A stretch of DNA of 64,000 bases from Methylophilaceae bacterium (GTDB lineage Bacteria; Pseudomonadota; Gammaproteobacteria; Burkholderiales; Methylophilaceae): positions 1 to 64,000 of the forward strand of contig JANZZG010000005.1 of assembly GCA_026419515.1 (NCBI GenBank), read 5' to 3'. Numbering within the stretch: position 1 is the first letter of the stretch; each line of letters opens with the position of its first letter. A program made the translations under genes and the position numbers. Shown here piece by piece: positions 34,094 to 42,713 of the stretch. The notes beneath the pieces are model-generated. The model worked only from the letters and a program-made list of their open reading frames with translations, made no database searches and was not told the origin of the DNA.

Positions 34094-35800
34094 CTAATGT
34101 ACCCTGCCCGTGAGATCGACGACACGGGCCACTTCGGCGAGGCTGGTATAGCCCTCCAGTATCCTCCGGATGCCATCCTCTGCCAGTGTCTTGAGCCCCT
34201 TGGCCTTGGCAACGTCGCGCAGCTCATCCAGGTGGGCCCGGCGGGCGATCATGGCGTCGAGATCGGCATCGACACGCAGCAATTCAAAAATGGCCATACG
34301 CCCTTTGTAACCCGTATAACCACAATATTTGCATCCGACCTGATGATAGATTTTGATACGGTCGCGAGGGCTTACCCCCAAGACTTTGCATTCTTCTTCG
34401 CTGGGCTCATAAGCTTCTTTGCAGTGCGCGCACAGGATACGTACGAGCCGTTGGGCGATCACACCGATGACGTTGCCCGACATGATCTCGGGGGAGATGC
34501 CGATGTCGAGCAGGCGTGGGAAGGTGCCCAGCGCGGAATTGGTATGCAACGTAGTGAACACTTGGTGGCCCGTCATGGCGGCACGGAATGCCATTTCAGC
34601 CGTCTCCTGATCACGTATTTCGCCAACCAGGATGATGTCCGGGTCTTGGCGCATGATGGAACGGATGCCGTTGGCGAAATCGACTTTGTTGACTTCTGCG
34701 ACGGAGGTCTGGCGCATCAAGGTGACGGGGTATTCGACCGGATCCTCCAGGGTCATGATATTGACCGATTCATTGTTGAGATAGGAGAGCAGAGAGTACA
34801 AGGTCGTGGTTTTACCACTGCCAGTAGGGCCGGTGACGATGATGATGCCTTCCGGTCGCGCCATCATCGTTTTCAACTGTTCCAGTACTTCTGGACGTAG
34901 TTGCATACGGTCTAGAGGAATGATGGATTTCTCGCGATCGAGCACCCGCAATACGATGTTCTCGCCGTGTATGGTAGGGTGACTGGCGACACGGAAGTCG
35001 ATGGTGCGCCCGCATAGCGTGATGTTGATGCGGCCATCCTGCGGCGAGCGGGTCTCGGCGATATCCATGCCACTGATCACTTTGAGTCGTACCGCGATGC
35101 CAGGCCAATAAGACTTGTGCAGACTGCGAATCTGCTGTAGGACGCCATCGATGCGATAACGAATCCGCAAAAAGGCGTATTCTGGCTCGAAATGGATGTC
35201 GGATGCACCGCGCTTGACGGCGTCCATCAACAACGCGCCCACCAGTCGCACCACCGGCTGGGTGTATTCCTCACCGGCTGCCGTCTGCAGGCTGCCATAG
35301 TCGATTTCGCCAGTTTCGATCTCGCGTAGGATGCCATCGACCGAGAGTTCATAACCATAAAACTGGTCGATGTATTCTTCCAGCTGGGCTTCGGCTGCCA
35401 GCACCGGTTTGATCTGGATTTGCCCACCCAGCATGGCGCGCAGCTGGTCCAGCGCCACCACATTGAACATGTCCGCCATCGCCACCACCAATGACTTGGC
35501 GGCGTCATCGAACGCAATGGGCAACAGGTGGTGGCGACGAGCGAAATCTTGCGGTACCAGTTTGAGTGCTTCGTTGTCGGCGATGACGGTGGCCAGATCG
35601 ACGCTTTCCTGACCAATGGTATGCGCCACCAGATCGCGCACCATAGCCTCGGTGACGAACCCAAGCCGCACCAGCTGGCGTCCGAGCGGGATGTTGTTCT
35701 GCTCCTGCTCCATCAACGCAATGCGCAGCTGGTCTTGGCTGATCAGGCCTTGCTGCACCATCAACTCGCCGAGGCGCATTTTTTTTCTGGCTTCAGACAT
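34094..35800 (-). CDS. mshE: Pilus assembly ATPase with MshEN c-di-GMP-binding-type N-terminus
   Basis: A 568-residue GspE/PilB-family hexameric ATPase. The N-terminus starts RLGELMVQQGLISQDQL followed by a Gln spacing and IPLGRQLVRLGFVT, which fits the two-part MshEN motif that binds cyclic di-GMP in MshE of Vibrio. The catalytic part has GPTGSGKTTT (Walker A), LEDPVEYP, the Asp/His boxes (VGEIRDQETAEMA, TTLHTNSA) and a zinc tetracysteine (CAHC ... CKYC). The ATG at 35800 is preferred to one 20 codons upstream because it begins at the family start. Confidence 0.94.
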   Translation of the reverse strand: MSEARKKMRLGELMVQQGLISQDQLRIALMEQEQNNIPLGRQLVRLGFVTEAMVRDLVAHTIGQESVDLATVIADNEALKLVPQDFARRHHLLPIAFDDAAKSLVVAMADMFNVVALDQLRAMLGGQIQIKPVLAAEAQLEEYIDQFYGYELSVDGILREIETGEIDYGSLQTAAGEEYTQPVVRLVGALLMDAVKRGASDIHFEPEYAFLRIRYRIDGVLQQIRSLHKSYWPGIAVRLKVISGMDIAETRSPQDGRINITLCGRTIDFRVASHPTIHGENIVLRVLDREKSIIPLDRMQLRPEVLEQLKTMMARPEGIIIVTGPTGSGKTTTLYSLLSYLNNESVNIMTLEDPVEYPVTLMRQTSVAEVNKVDFANGIRSIMRQDPDIILVGEIRDQETAEMAFRAAMTGHQVFTTLHTNSALGTFPRLLDIGISPEIMSGNVIGVIAQRLVRILCAHCKEAYEPSEEECKVLGVSPRDRIKIYHQVGCKYCGYTGYKGRMAIFELLRVDADLDAMIARRAHLDELRDVAKAKGLKTLAEDGIRRILEGYTSLAEVARVVDLTGRVH

Positions 35801-35892
35801 TTGATTGCGTTCAGGCTTGGACACTGGGCATTTTAGCCCGATTATGCTCGAATCGGTCAACCCTTGGGCTGGGTCAAGGCCTCGGAAAAAGG

Positions 35893-37188
35893 TTATCGAC
35901 CAAGGGCGGAGCGTAGCTGGGTAATGCGTGATTCCAGAGCGGCGCGATCCACGTTACCCCCTTTGCCGGTTAGCAGTTCCAATGCGCGTTGGTAGTAGTC
36001 CAGGGCGAGCTCGGTTTTGCCCAACTGATCCAGGCTGACGGCCAGGTTGAAAGCATGTTCCGCATTGCCGGGATCGAGGCGGAAAGCCTGGAAATAGGCT
36101 TGCTGCGCGTCATTCCACTGATTTTGTTCCGCATACAGGCCACCCAGCACGGCGTGAAGATAGGCATCGTCCGGCTGCCGGGCCAGCAGGGATTTCACTC
36201 GACTTTGTGCTGCGACCGGGTCGCTGCCGCCCACCAGCGCAGTGAGACCGGCATGCGCCACAGTGTTTTTCGGGTCTAGTTCGAGCGCGCGTGCATAGTA
36301 GCCAGCCGCCTCGTCCCCTTTGTCCTGACGCGCTGCAATCGCGGCCAGCCCCAGCAGCGCATCGACACTGCGCGGATCGGCTTGCAGCAGCTGACGGTAG
36401 AGCCGCGCGGCCGCTGCATCGTCGCCCGCGGTAAACGCCTGGTAGGCGGCCAGTGCAGTGGGATCGATCGCGGGCTCGGATTTGCGACTGCGCTTGATCT
36501 CGATCGCCGGCTTGGCATCGGCGGTTGTTGCCGCGACGGGAGGAGAGGGCTTGTTCTTCGAGCCGGAGGTGCTGGTCGTGACCAGCAGCTTTTCGGTGAC
36601 CGGCTCGACCGGCTTGGTGGTTGGCGGCTCGGCTGTGACGGCAACGGGTGCGGGGACAGTCGCGGGTGGGGCCGCGGGTTCGGGCATGGAGGAAGCCGGA
36701 ACGGGAATGCTCTGCTCCATCGGGGCAGCCGGTGGAGCAGAAGGCACCGGAGCTTGCGCAATGGGCTGCGGGCGCGGCGGGAGGGGGCGTGCCACCACCA
36801 GCGCCGGTTGTTGCAGGGAATCTAGGTAGAGATAAAAGCCGATGCCGACCAGCAGCAAGAGCGCGAGCCCACCCAGTCCCAGCCAGAATGCCCGCCGGTC
36901 GCCCGGATCAGTCACTTCTTTGGCGCGGAACACTTTGGCGGCGGTTTCACGCGCTGGGCTAGGCTCCGAAACTGTGGCTGGCTGGGCGGAAGAGCCACCC
37001 GACACAGCCCCATTACGGGGGCGGTGGAATTCCGAAAAGCCACTTTCTTCTGCCAAAGAAAGTGCCTGCTCGGACACTTCGGGGTGAGGAGCAAGCTCCA
37101 GACGTAGCGCATCGTCCTCTGCTTTTTCGGCTGTGGCAGCTTGTTTGCTTTGTTCAGCTTTTTGTAGGGCTTTAATCAGCAGGCTCAT
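35893..37188 (-). CDS. mshN: MshN-like TPR protein with membrane anchor
   Basis: A 431-residue protein. The N-terminus MSLLIKALQKAEQSKQ is typical of MshN-type proteins. A single membrane segment lies around 101-122 (FWLGLGGLALLLLVGIGFYL), then a long Pro/Ala/Val-rich linker (about 125-250), then at least four TPR-like repeats (for example DDAAAARLYRQLLQADPRS and YYARALELDPKNTVAHAGL). It overlaps the mshL gene by 17 bases. It probably scaffolds pilus assembly parts in the periplasm. Confidence 0.8.
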   Translation of the reverse strand: MSLLIKALQKAEQSKQAATAEKAEDDALRLELAPHPEVSEQALSLAEESGFSEFHRPRNGAVSGGSSAQPATVSEPSPARETAAKVFRAKEVTDPGDRRAFWLGLGGLALLLLVGIGFYLYLDSLQQPALVVARPLPPRPQPIAQAPVPSAPPAAPMEQSIPVPASSMPEPAAPPATVPAPVAVTAEPPTTKPVEPVTEKLLVTTSTSGSKNKPSPPVAATTADAKPAIEIKRSRKSEPAIDPTALAAYQAFTAGDDAAAARLYRQLLQADPRSVDALLGLAAIAARQDKGDEAAGYYARALELDPKNTVAHAGLTALVGGSDPVAAQSRVKSLLARQPDDAYLHAVLGGLYAEQNQWNDAQQAYFQAFRLDPGNAEHAFNLAVSLDQLGKTELALDYYQRALELLTGKGGNVDRAALESRITQLRSALGR

Positions 37189-38977
37189 CGGTGGTGATGA
37201 CCGGCAATTGTTCGGGCAGGAACTGCTTGAACGCTTTCAGTTCTTCGCTTTCCAGGCTGGCGTTGGGGATGACGCTGGGGCGGATGAAGATGACCAGTTC
37301 GGATTTGCGAGCAGAATGGTTTTTCCCTTCGAAAAGTTTGCCGAGCAAGGGGAGCTTGGAGATGGTGGGTACCGCATCAGTGTTACGGGCCACTTCGTCT
37401 TGCATGAGCCCTCCCAATACGACGGTCTGTCCGCTGCTAACCTGGAGTACGGACTCCATTTCGCGTACCTGAATTTGCGGGATGAAGCTTCCCTCATTCA
37501 CTGGATCAGGAATTCCGTTACCCGGCAATTTCCTGGAAATCGTGGGCCGGACGTTCAAGGTCACACTTCCGTTTTCATTGATTTGTGGCGTTACACTCAT
37601 GACCACGCCCACTGGGACGGTGTGAGGCGTGGAAGTCCTACTCTGGGTTTGTACGCCTTGGGTTGCGGTGACGTCGGTCTTCACGGTGAAATAGACCAGG
37701 TTGTCCACTACCTTGAGAATGGCGGTCTGGTTGTTAAGCGCCATCAGTTTGGGACTAGACAGTACTTTGGTGCTACCAAACGTCTCTAGCAGTTTGATGG
37801 AGGCAGCAATGTCTCCTAATTTGCCAGCGGTGTTGAAATAACCCACCACGAAGTTCGGATTGTCCAATACACCCGAAGTGCGGGTGGCGCGCGGCCCCAA
37901 GGTCTGCTCGAAGGTGAATCCTTTGTTGCCGCCCCTGCTGCCCAGCCGACTCCAGTCGATACCGGTCTGGAATTCATCGTTGAGTGTGACTTCGACGATG
38001 GTCGTCTCGATCAGCACCTGGCGCTGGGCAGCGGCCATCACCGTATCCAGGTATTGCTGGATGAACTGATGCTGGCGCTCGGTTGCCATCACCGTGACGG
38101 TGCCCGCTACGGCATTGACGATCACTTCTTCATTGACTTTGCTGATCTGGTCTTTGGCCAATCTGATCAAATCCTTTTGAGCCCTTTCCGCTGCTTGACG
38201 CTCGGCACTGGAAGTCGAGGTCTGGTCGCTGCTACTGCTGGCTTGCTCCATGGCTTTGTCCGCTATGGTCTGTAACATCATGGTTTCATAGGCGGTGGCA
38301 GTCTGACTCTTGGTGGTCCTGAGAATGTTCCTGATGTTGTCGCTGAGTACCTCCCAGAAATTGTTCTGGGATTTGCTGTCCACGGTGGTATTCGAGTTGT
38401 TTTTACTGCCGCTGATACTGCTGCCTCCCCCCCCCGTTGCGGCGCTTGCAGCAGCGCCCGTCGATGCGATCTCGGCTGCAACACCGATGGTGGATTTGGT
38501 ATCCCGACTCATGTTGACGTAGTTGACCTTGTAGGTGCGTAGGGTAGGAATGTCTGGCGTGATCGAAATCGAATTGCCTTCGATTTTGTATATCAGGTCG
38601 ACTTGTTTGGCGAGTCGGTCCAGAATGGACGGTAGCGTCTGGTCAACTGCATTCAGCGTCACATTGCCTGAAATGGCCGGGTGGATATCGATGTTCATCT
38701 TGCTTTCGCGCGCCAGGGCGAACAGGATTTCCCGCACCGGCACGTCGCTCACCACCACGCTATAGGTCTGCTCTCTGACCTTGGGTTTGGGTGGGGGGAC
38801 ATAACTGGGTTTTTTGACCGGCTTGGGGATGTCTCCCATGGGAGGGGCGGCCGCGGTCGGTGCATTTTCCACAGAACCGATGTGACCCTGAGAAGGGGTC
38901 ACGGTACTTTGGTGGGCGCATCCAGCCAGACTCAGGAATAAGCAGGTGTGCCAGAGTTTTCTCATCATGGATGCCAT
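37172..38977 (-). CDS. mshL: MSHA-type secretin, outer-membrane channel
   Basis: A protein of about 601 residues with a lipoprotein signal (lipobox LAGC), a Pro/Lys-rich linker, the secretin N-domains (YSVVVSDVPVREILFALARE ... IEGNSISITPDIPTLRTY), a Ser/Asn/Gly-rich disordered loop and the C-terminal secretin barrel (GVVMSVTPQINENGSVTL, GQTVVLGGLMQDEVARNTD). The MshL family is the best match. The ATG at 38977 follows a GGAT sequence; a TTG two codons earlier or ATGs three and four codons later are possible. An AT-rich 57-base gap to mshM precedes it. Confidence 0.93.
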   Translation of the reverse strand: MASMMRKLWHTCLFLSLAGCAHQSTVTPSQGHIGSVENAPTAAAPPMGDIPKPVKKPSYVPPPKPKVREQTYSVVVSDVPVREILFALARESKMNIDIHPAISGNVTLNAVDQTLPSILDRLAKQVDLIYKIEGNSISITPDIPTLRTYKVNYVNMSRDTKSTIGVAAEIASTGAAASAATGGGGSSISGSKNNSNTTVDSKSQNNFWEVLSDNIRNILRTTKSQTATAYETMMLQTIADKAMEQASSSSDQTSTSSAERQAAERAQKDLIRLAKDQISKVNEEVIVNAVAGTVTVMATERQHQFIQQYLDTVMAAAQRQVLIETTIVEVTLNDEFQTGIDWSRLGSRGGNKGFTFEQTLGPRATRTSGVLDNPNFVVGYFNTAGKLGDIAASIKLLETFGSTKVLSSPKLMALNNQTAILKVVDNLVYFTVKTDVTATQGVQTQSRTSTPHTVPVGVVMSVTPQINENGSVTLNVRPTISRKLPGNGIPDPVNEGSFIPQIQVREMESVLQVSSGQTVVLGGLMQDEVARNTDAVPTISKLPLLGKLFEGKNHSARKSELVIFIRPSVIPNASLESEELKAFKQFLPEQLPVITTDEPAD

Positions 38978-39034
38978 CGTCAAATCCGTAGCTTACCCTT
39001 TATCGCATAAATTAATTTAAAATGCAAGCATAAC

Positions 39035-40561
39035 CTATTGAACGAATTTTATTTCTTCTCTTATTCCTCCCACCGTACGTAAACGGGGTCGGTGCATCTT
39101 GAGATTTTGAGGCAAGTCGTCTAACGCCTGCAATGCCGTGGCGCGATCTGGGTAGCTGCCATACAGGATGCACATGTAAGGAGTACCATTGACGGCGGTA
39201 CGGTACACATACAGGTTTTCCAGCCCGACGATCTTTGCCAGGCGCTCGAGTTGGGCATGCATTTTTTCCAACTTGTCCGCGCTCATCAACTGAATGGTCA
39301 CCGTGTCTGGTGGCTGCTGGGTTAGCCAGATGCGGGTGATATCCAAGCGTCGTTTGAGGATATCGGTCGTGTTTTCCAATGCTTGAGTCGGCTCTGAAAC
39401 GGAGGGTGATGCTAGGGGTGTAGCGGGTGCGATGGGCTCCGTTGTGGGTTGAGGTGACGCCGTGATGGTCGGGGACGATGCCGTGGGCGCCGCCGTTGCG
39501 GAAAGCGTGGTGGATACGGAAGCTGAAACTGGAGCCGATGGGGGCGTAGTTGGCGTCTGGGGCAGGGCCGACGCAGCAGACTTCCGCTGTTCCGGTAAGA
39601 CCGAGGGTACAAGAGCCGTAGCCGAGTTTTTGTGCGCCTCTTGCCATAACAAGCCATGGAGACCGAGTCCGATGCCTAGTCCGGCTGCCAGCGCTACCAA
39701 AGCGAGCCACCACGATTGGCGTGTCTTGGGCCAGCACGCTACTTCGGTACTGAATTCGCTGTCTTGGATGGCAATTTCCACGTGCTTGGGCGTGATGGAA
39801 TAGGCATTTTCCGCAAAGGCCGCAAGCATTGCTTTGTCGGCCAAGATGTTGATGCGACGGATCAGGCCTTTCGACGCCTTGGCAATGCGGCGTATGGCTC
39901 TCTTCGTGAAAAGGGGAGGACCAAAATAACCCGCGGTGCGCAAGCGGTAGATCAAGTAATCGGCAATGTCATGCTCGGAAAGAGGCCCCAGCGTGAAACT
40001 ATGCGTGATGCGTTCCTTGAGCTGGCGAATGTGAGGTTCATTCAGGTTGGCATCGAGCTCTGGCTGGCCGAACAATACGATCTGGAGTAGCTTGTCGTTC
40101 TTGGTTTCCAGATTGGACAGCAGACGGATTTCCTCCAGCGTGGCCAGAGGCATGCCCTGTGCCTCCTCCACGAAGATCACCACTTGACGACCCTGGGCGT
40201 GGCGTTCGATGAGATGGCTCTGCAGTGCCTGCATCACCTGCAGGCGGTCCGCGCCATGTGGCAGATCGATTTGCAGCTCGAAAGCGATGGCGTGCAGGAT
40301 GTCTTCCGGCGCTACGCTGGGGTTGGCCAGATAGACCCGCTCCACGGTCTCCGGCAGCAGTGTCTCCAGCATCCGACACAGCATGGTTTTGCCGCTGCCC
40401 ACCTCGCCGACCACCTTGACGATGCCTTCGCCGCTGGTGATGGCATAGAGCAAGGCATCCAGCACGGCACCGCGGTTGCCTCCCGAGAAGAAAAATTCGG
40501 TATTGGGGGTGATCTTGAACGGAGGCTGTTTCAAGCCGAAGTGTGCGTAATACATGTGCAA
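39035..40561 (-). CDS. mshM: MshM/ExeA-like AAA+ ATPase with SPOR-like C-terminus
   Basis: A 508-residue protein. An ExeA/MshM-type AAA domain (MYYAHFGLKQPPFKITPN; Walker A GEVGSGKT at 52-59; Walker B VVIFVEEAQGMP) is followed by a membrane segment near 287-308, a Pro/Ser/Thr-rich stretch, and a C-terminal domain around 420-505 reading like a SPOR/DamX domain (YVYRTAVNGTPYMCILYGSY, then RATALQALDDLP). ExeA-type ATPases help secretins pass or gather on peptidoglycan; a SPOR domain binds denuded glycan strands. It starts two bases before the end of the regulator gene. Confidence 0.83.
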   Translation of the reverse strand: MHMYYAHFGLKQPPFKITPNTEFFFSGGNRGAVLDALLYAITSGEGIVKVVGEVGSGKTMLCRMLETLLPETVERVYLANPSVAPEDILHAIAFELQIDLPHGADRLQVMQALQSHLIERHAQGRQVVIFVEEAQGMPLATLEEIRLLSNLETKNDKLLQIVLFGQPELDANLNEPHIRQLKERITHSFTLGPLSEHDIADYLIYRLRTAGYFGPPLFTKRAIRRIAKASKGLIRRINILADKAMLAAFAENAYSITPKHVEIAIQDSEFSTEVACWPKTRQSWWLALVALAAGLGIGLGLHGLLWQEAHKNSATALVPSVLPEQRKSAASALPQTPTTPPSAPVSASVSTTLSATAAPTASSPTITASPQPTTEPIAPATPLASPSVSEPTQALENTTDILKRRLDITRIWLTQQPPDTVTIQLMSADKLEKMHAQLERLAKIVGLENLYVYRTAVNGTPYMCILYGSYPDRATALQALDDLPQNLKMHRPRLRTVGGIREEIKFVQ

Positions 40562-40562
40562 C

Positions 40563-41993
40563 CTATCTCACTTCGGTTTCACTGGTTTGCATACGACCGT
40601 ACAGTGTGGTGCGGTTGACGCCCAACATGCGCGCGGCCTGACTCAGATTGCCATGTGTCAATCTGAGTGCGGCTTCGATGTAGGATTTTTCCCATTGTCG
40701 TAGCAGTTGATCCAGGTGGATTACCGTTTCGGTTTGTAAATGCTTCTGGGCGAACTCCATCATAGCTTGAGGATCGTTGACCAGGGCACCACCACCAGGA
40801 ATGACGTCGTCTGCTACTGGATCGAGCTCGGCTTTGAGCTGGTCCACGTTCACCGTGGCACCAGCATATTTGGCCGACAGCCGGATGACGATGTTGCGTA
40901 GCTCACGTACGTTGCCAGGGAAGGGGTAGGTCTCCCATAGTCGTCGCGCTTGAGGCTCCAGCTCGAAAGGTGGGCGTTTGATTTCCCTGGAATAGAATGC
41001 ACGGAAATGCTCCAACAGTGCGAAGCGATCTTCATCCATCTCGCGCAGCGGTGGGACTTTGATGGCGAAAATGTTCAGGCGATGGTACAAATCGTGCCGG
41101 AAACGCCCCGCCCGCACTTCTTCACGCAAATCACGGTTGGTGGCTGCGATGATGCGCGCTCGGCAGATGCGGGTCTGGGTCTCACCGACTCGTTGATATT
41201 CACCATTTTCCAATACACGTAGCAGCTTGACTTGTATGTCCAGGGGCAATTCGCCGATTTCGTCCAGAAACAATGTCCCTTCATCGGCTTCTTCGAAATA
41301 GCCGGCATTCGTACCGACGGCTCCAGTGAATGCGCCTCTAGCATGACCGAATAGTAACGATTCCGCTAGGCTAGGCGAAATCGCCGCACAATTGAGTGAC
41401 AACAATAGCCCGTCTTTTCTGGCGCTGAGATTATGTAAGCAATGGGCTACCAACTCTTTGCCACATCCCGATTCGCCTTCGATCAATACCGGATAGGGTA
41501 GATCGGCGAATTGCTGGATCTGGGTGCGTAGGCTTTGCATGGCCAGACTGTTGCCGACCAGGGGGCAGCCAGTGCGGGTGGACTCGGCATGGCATTCGGC
41601 ATCCTGCAGTTGCAGCGCATTTTTCAACAGTTCCCGCAGCCGTTCCACGGCACAAGGTTTGGCAATGAATTCGGTGGCGCCAAGGGCTAGGGCATGACGC
41701 GCATTGGCGTCGTTGTTTTGCCCAGACAGTACGAAGATTTTCATGCTGGGTGCATGGGCCAGCAGTTCGCTGACGAGCTTGAACCCTTCTTCCGGTGAAT
41801 GCGGTGTCGGAGGCAGGCCGAGATCGACCAGGGCGAGCTGAGGGGGCGCATCGAGCTGGCGCAACAAGCTTTTGGCCTGCTGGCGGGACTCTGCAGCATA
41901 TACCTCGAAATCATTGCTGAGTGTGAAATGTAGAGTGTCTGTGATGATGGGGTCATCATCGATGAGAATGAGCCGAGGTTTGGTCGTAGCCAT
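40563..41993 (-). CDS. Sigma-54-dependent response regulator
   Basis: A 476-residue NtrC-family regulator: receiver domain with phosphoacceptor D57 (ALVDLGLP) and acidic pocket IDDDP, sigma-54 AAA+ domain with Walker A GESGCGKE and intact GAFTGA loop, and a Fis-type HTH (NLSQAARMLGVNRTTLYGRM). It resembles PilR/PrsR-type regulators. It is the first gene of the pilus cluster and ends two bases before mshM. No histidine kinase gene lies beside it. No convincing -24/-12 site was found within the cluster, so its targets are unknown. Confidence 0.9.
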   Translation of the reverse strand: MATTKPRLILIDDDPIITDTLHFTLSNDFEVYAAESRQQAKSLLRQLDAPPQLALVDLGLPPTPHSPEEGFKLVSELLAHAPSMKIFVLSGQNNDANARHALALGATEFIAKPCAVERLRELLKNALQLQDAECHAESTRTGCPLVGNSLAMQSLRTQIQQFADLPYPVLIEGESGCGKELVAHCLHNLSARKDGLLLSLNCAAISPSLAESLLFGHARGAFTGAVGTNAGYFEEADEGTLFLDEIGELPLDIQVKLLRVLENGEYQRVGETQTRICRARIIAATNRDLREEVRAGRFRHDLYHRLNIFAIKVPPLREMDEDRFALLEHFRAFYSREIKRPPFELEPQARRLWETYPFPGNVRELRNIVIRLSAKYAGATVNVDQLKAELDPVADDVIPGGGALVNDPQAMMEFAQKHLQTETVIHLDQLLRQWEKSYIEAALRLTHGNLSQAARMLGVNRTTLYGRMQTSETEVR

Positions 41994-42127
41994 GGCGTAA
42001 GGAAACGCAAACGAGAGCCCAACTATATCGCTTATCAGGCCGAAAGAACATAGGCCAGTAAAATCAAAGGGGTCATGAGAGAGAGGGCTGTCGCATACTT
42101 CCTTTCAGGAAACCGCCGAAGGTCTTG

Positions 42128-42298
42128 CTGTGCGGCCAAAAGGCGGTGTTGCGCGATTTTGGGCTCCGGTCACTGCGTTGCAGCTTAACGGTCGCTAGAT
42201 TCACGCAAGCCTACGCCGCAACCTGGGGGTTGTGGCTTCGGCCGCTGGGTTACATTAACGTTCGCTATGTGCTAGCCCGCTCCGCAACTTTGAGGTGT
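42128..42298 (+). repeat. Dispersed intergenic repeat, copy A (two units)
   Basis: The 315-base gene-free stretch 41994-42308 holds a repeat of two degenerate units (42128-42236 and 42241-42298). The first aligns over its length with 62465-62573, sharing GCGCGATTTT, CTGCGTTGC and CGCAACCTGGGG. Each unit ends in a small hairpin; here CAACC (42219-42223) pairs with GGTTG (42228-42232). No protein or known RNA is recognised in the stretch. Confidence 0.72.
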
Positions 42299-42308
42299 TG
42301 ATTTCATT

Positions 42309-42704
42309 TCAGGCCGCTGGGTCCTCGTCCGTAAAAGAAACGGGCTCATTAAGGTAAATCAGTTTGCCTTCCACTACTGCCCCGATATGCATTTCCAACG
42401 TTTTATAGCAAACATCCCCCGTTACACGTGACTTGGCCTGCAGCTCGACATATTCGCGCGCTCGCACGGGGCCGACGACCGTGCCGTTGATCACGGCGTG
42501 CGACACCTGGATGGCTCCTTGTATCCGTCCGTGTTCACTGAGGATCAAAGTGCCAGGCTTGTTCCCGGATTCGCTGACATTGCCATTGATGGTACCATCC
42601 ACGCGCAACCCGCCGGAAAAATCTACATCGCCATCCACGACGGTCTCCGCCCCGATCAGGGTATCGATACGATTCAGGGGTTTTTGATGGTTTCTGCGAA
42701 ACAT
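42309..42704 (-). CDS. Bactofilin-family polymer-forming protein
   Basis: A 131-residue bactofilin (DUF583). It has a short polar N-terminus, then a beta-helix of regularly spaced Gly/Val-rich turns (VDGDVDFSGGLRVDGTINGN, GRIQGAIQVSHAVINGTVVG, SRVTGDVCYKTLEMHIGAVV). Bactofilins polymerise without nucleotide and organise cell shape, polar structures or pilus placement. A GAGGA ribosome site precedes the ATG. It lies nine bases downstream of the DUF6776-like gene. Confidence 0.92.
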   Translation of the reverse strand: MFRRNHQKPLNRIDTLIGAETVVDGDVDFSGGLRVDGTINGNVSESGNKPGTLILSEHGRIQGAIQVSHAVINGTVVGPVRAREYVELQAKSRVTGDVCYKTLEMHIGAVVEGKLIYLNEPVSFTDEDPAA

Positions 42705-42713
42705 GGGATGTCC

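Noticed and set aside
38984-39034. Possible sigma-54 (-24/-12) promoter before mshL
   Set aside because: A GG and a GC doublet occur on the minus strand but are only eight bases apart instead of ten, and the flanks do not match TGGCAC-N5-TTGC.
41994-42060. TATAGT-like box before the sigma-54 regulator gene on the minus strand
   Set aside because: No acceptable -35 and no ribosome site at the expected distance; support too weak for a feature.
42128-42298. Repeated units considered as a CRISPR array
   Set aside because: Units are long, degenerate, unevenly spaced and lack constant repeats with unique spacers; no cas genes are present.
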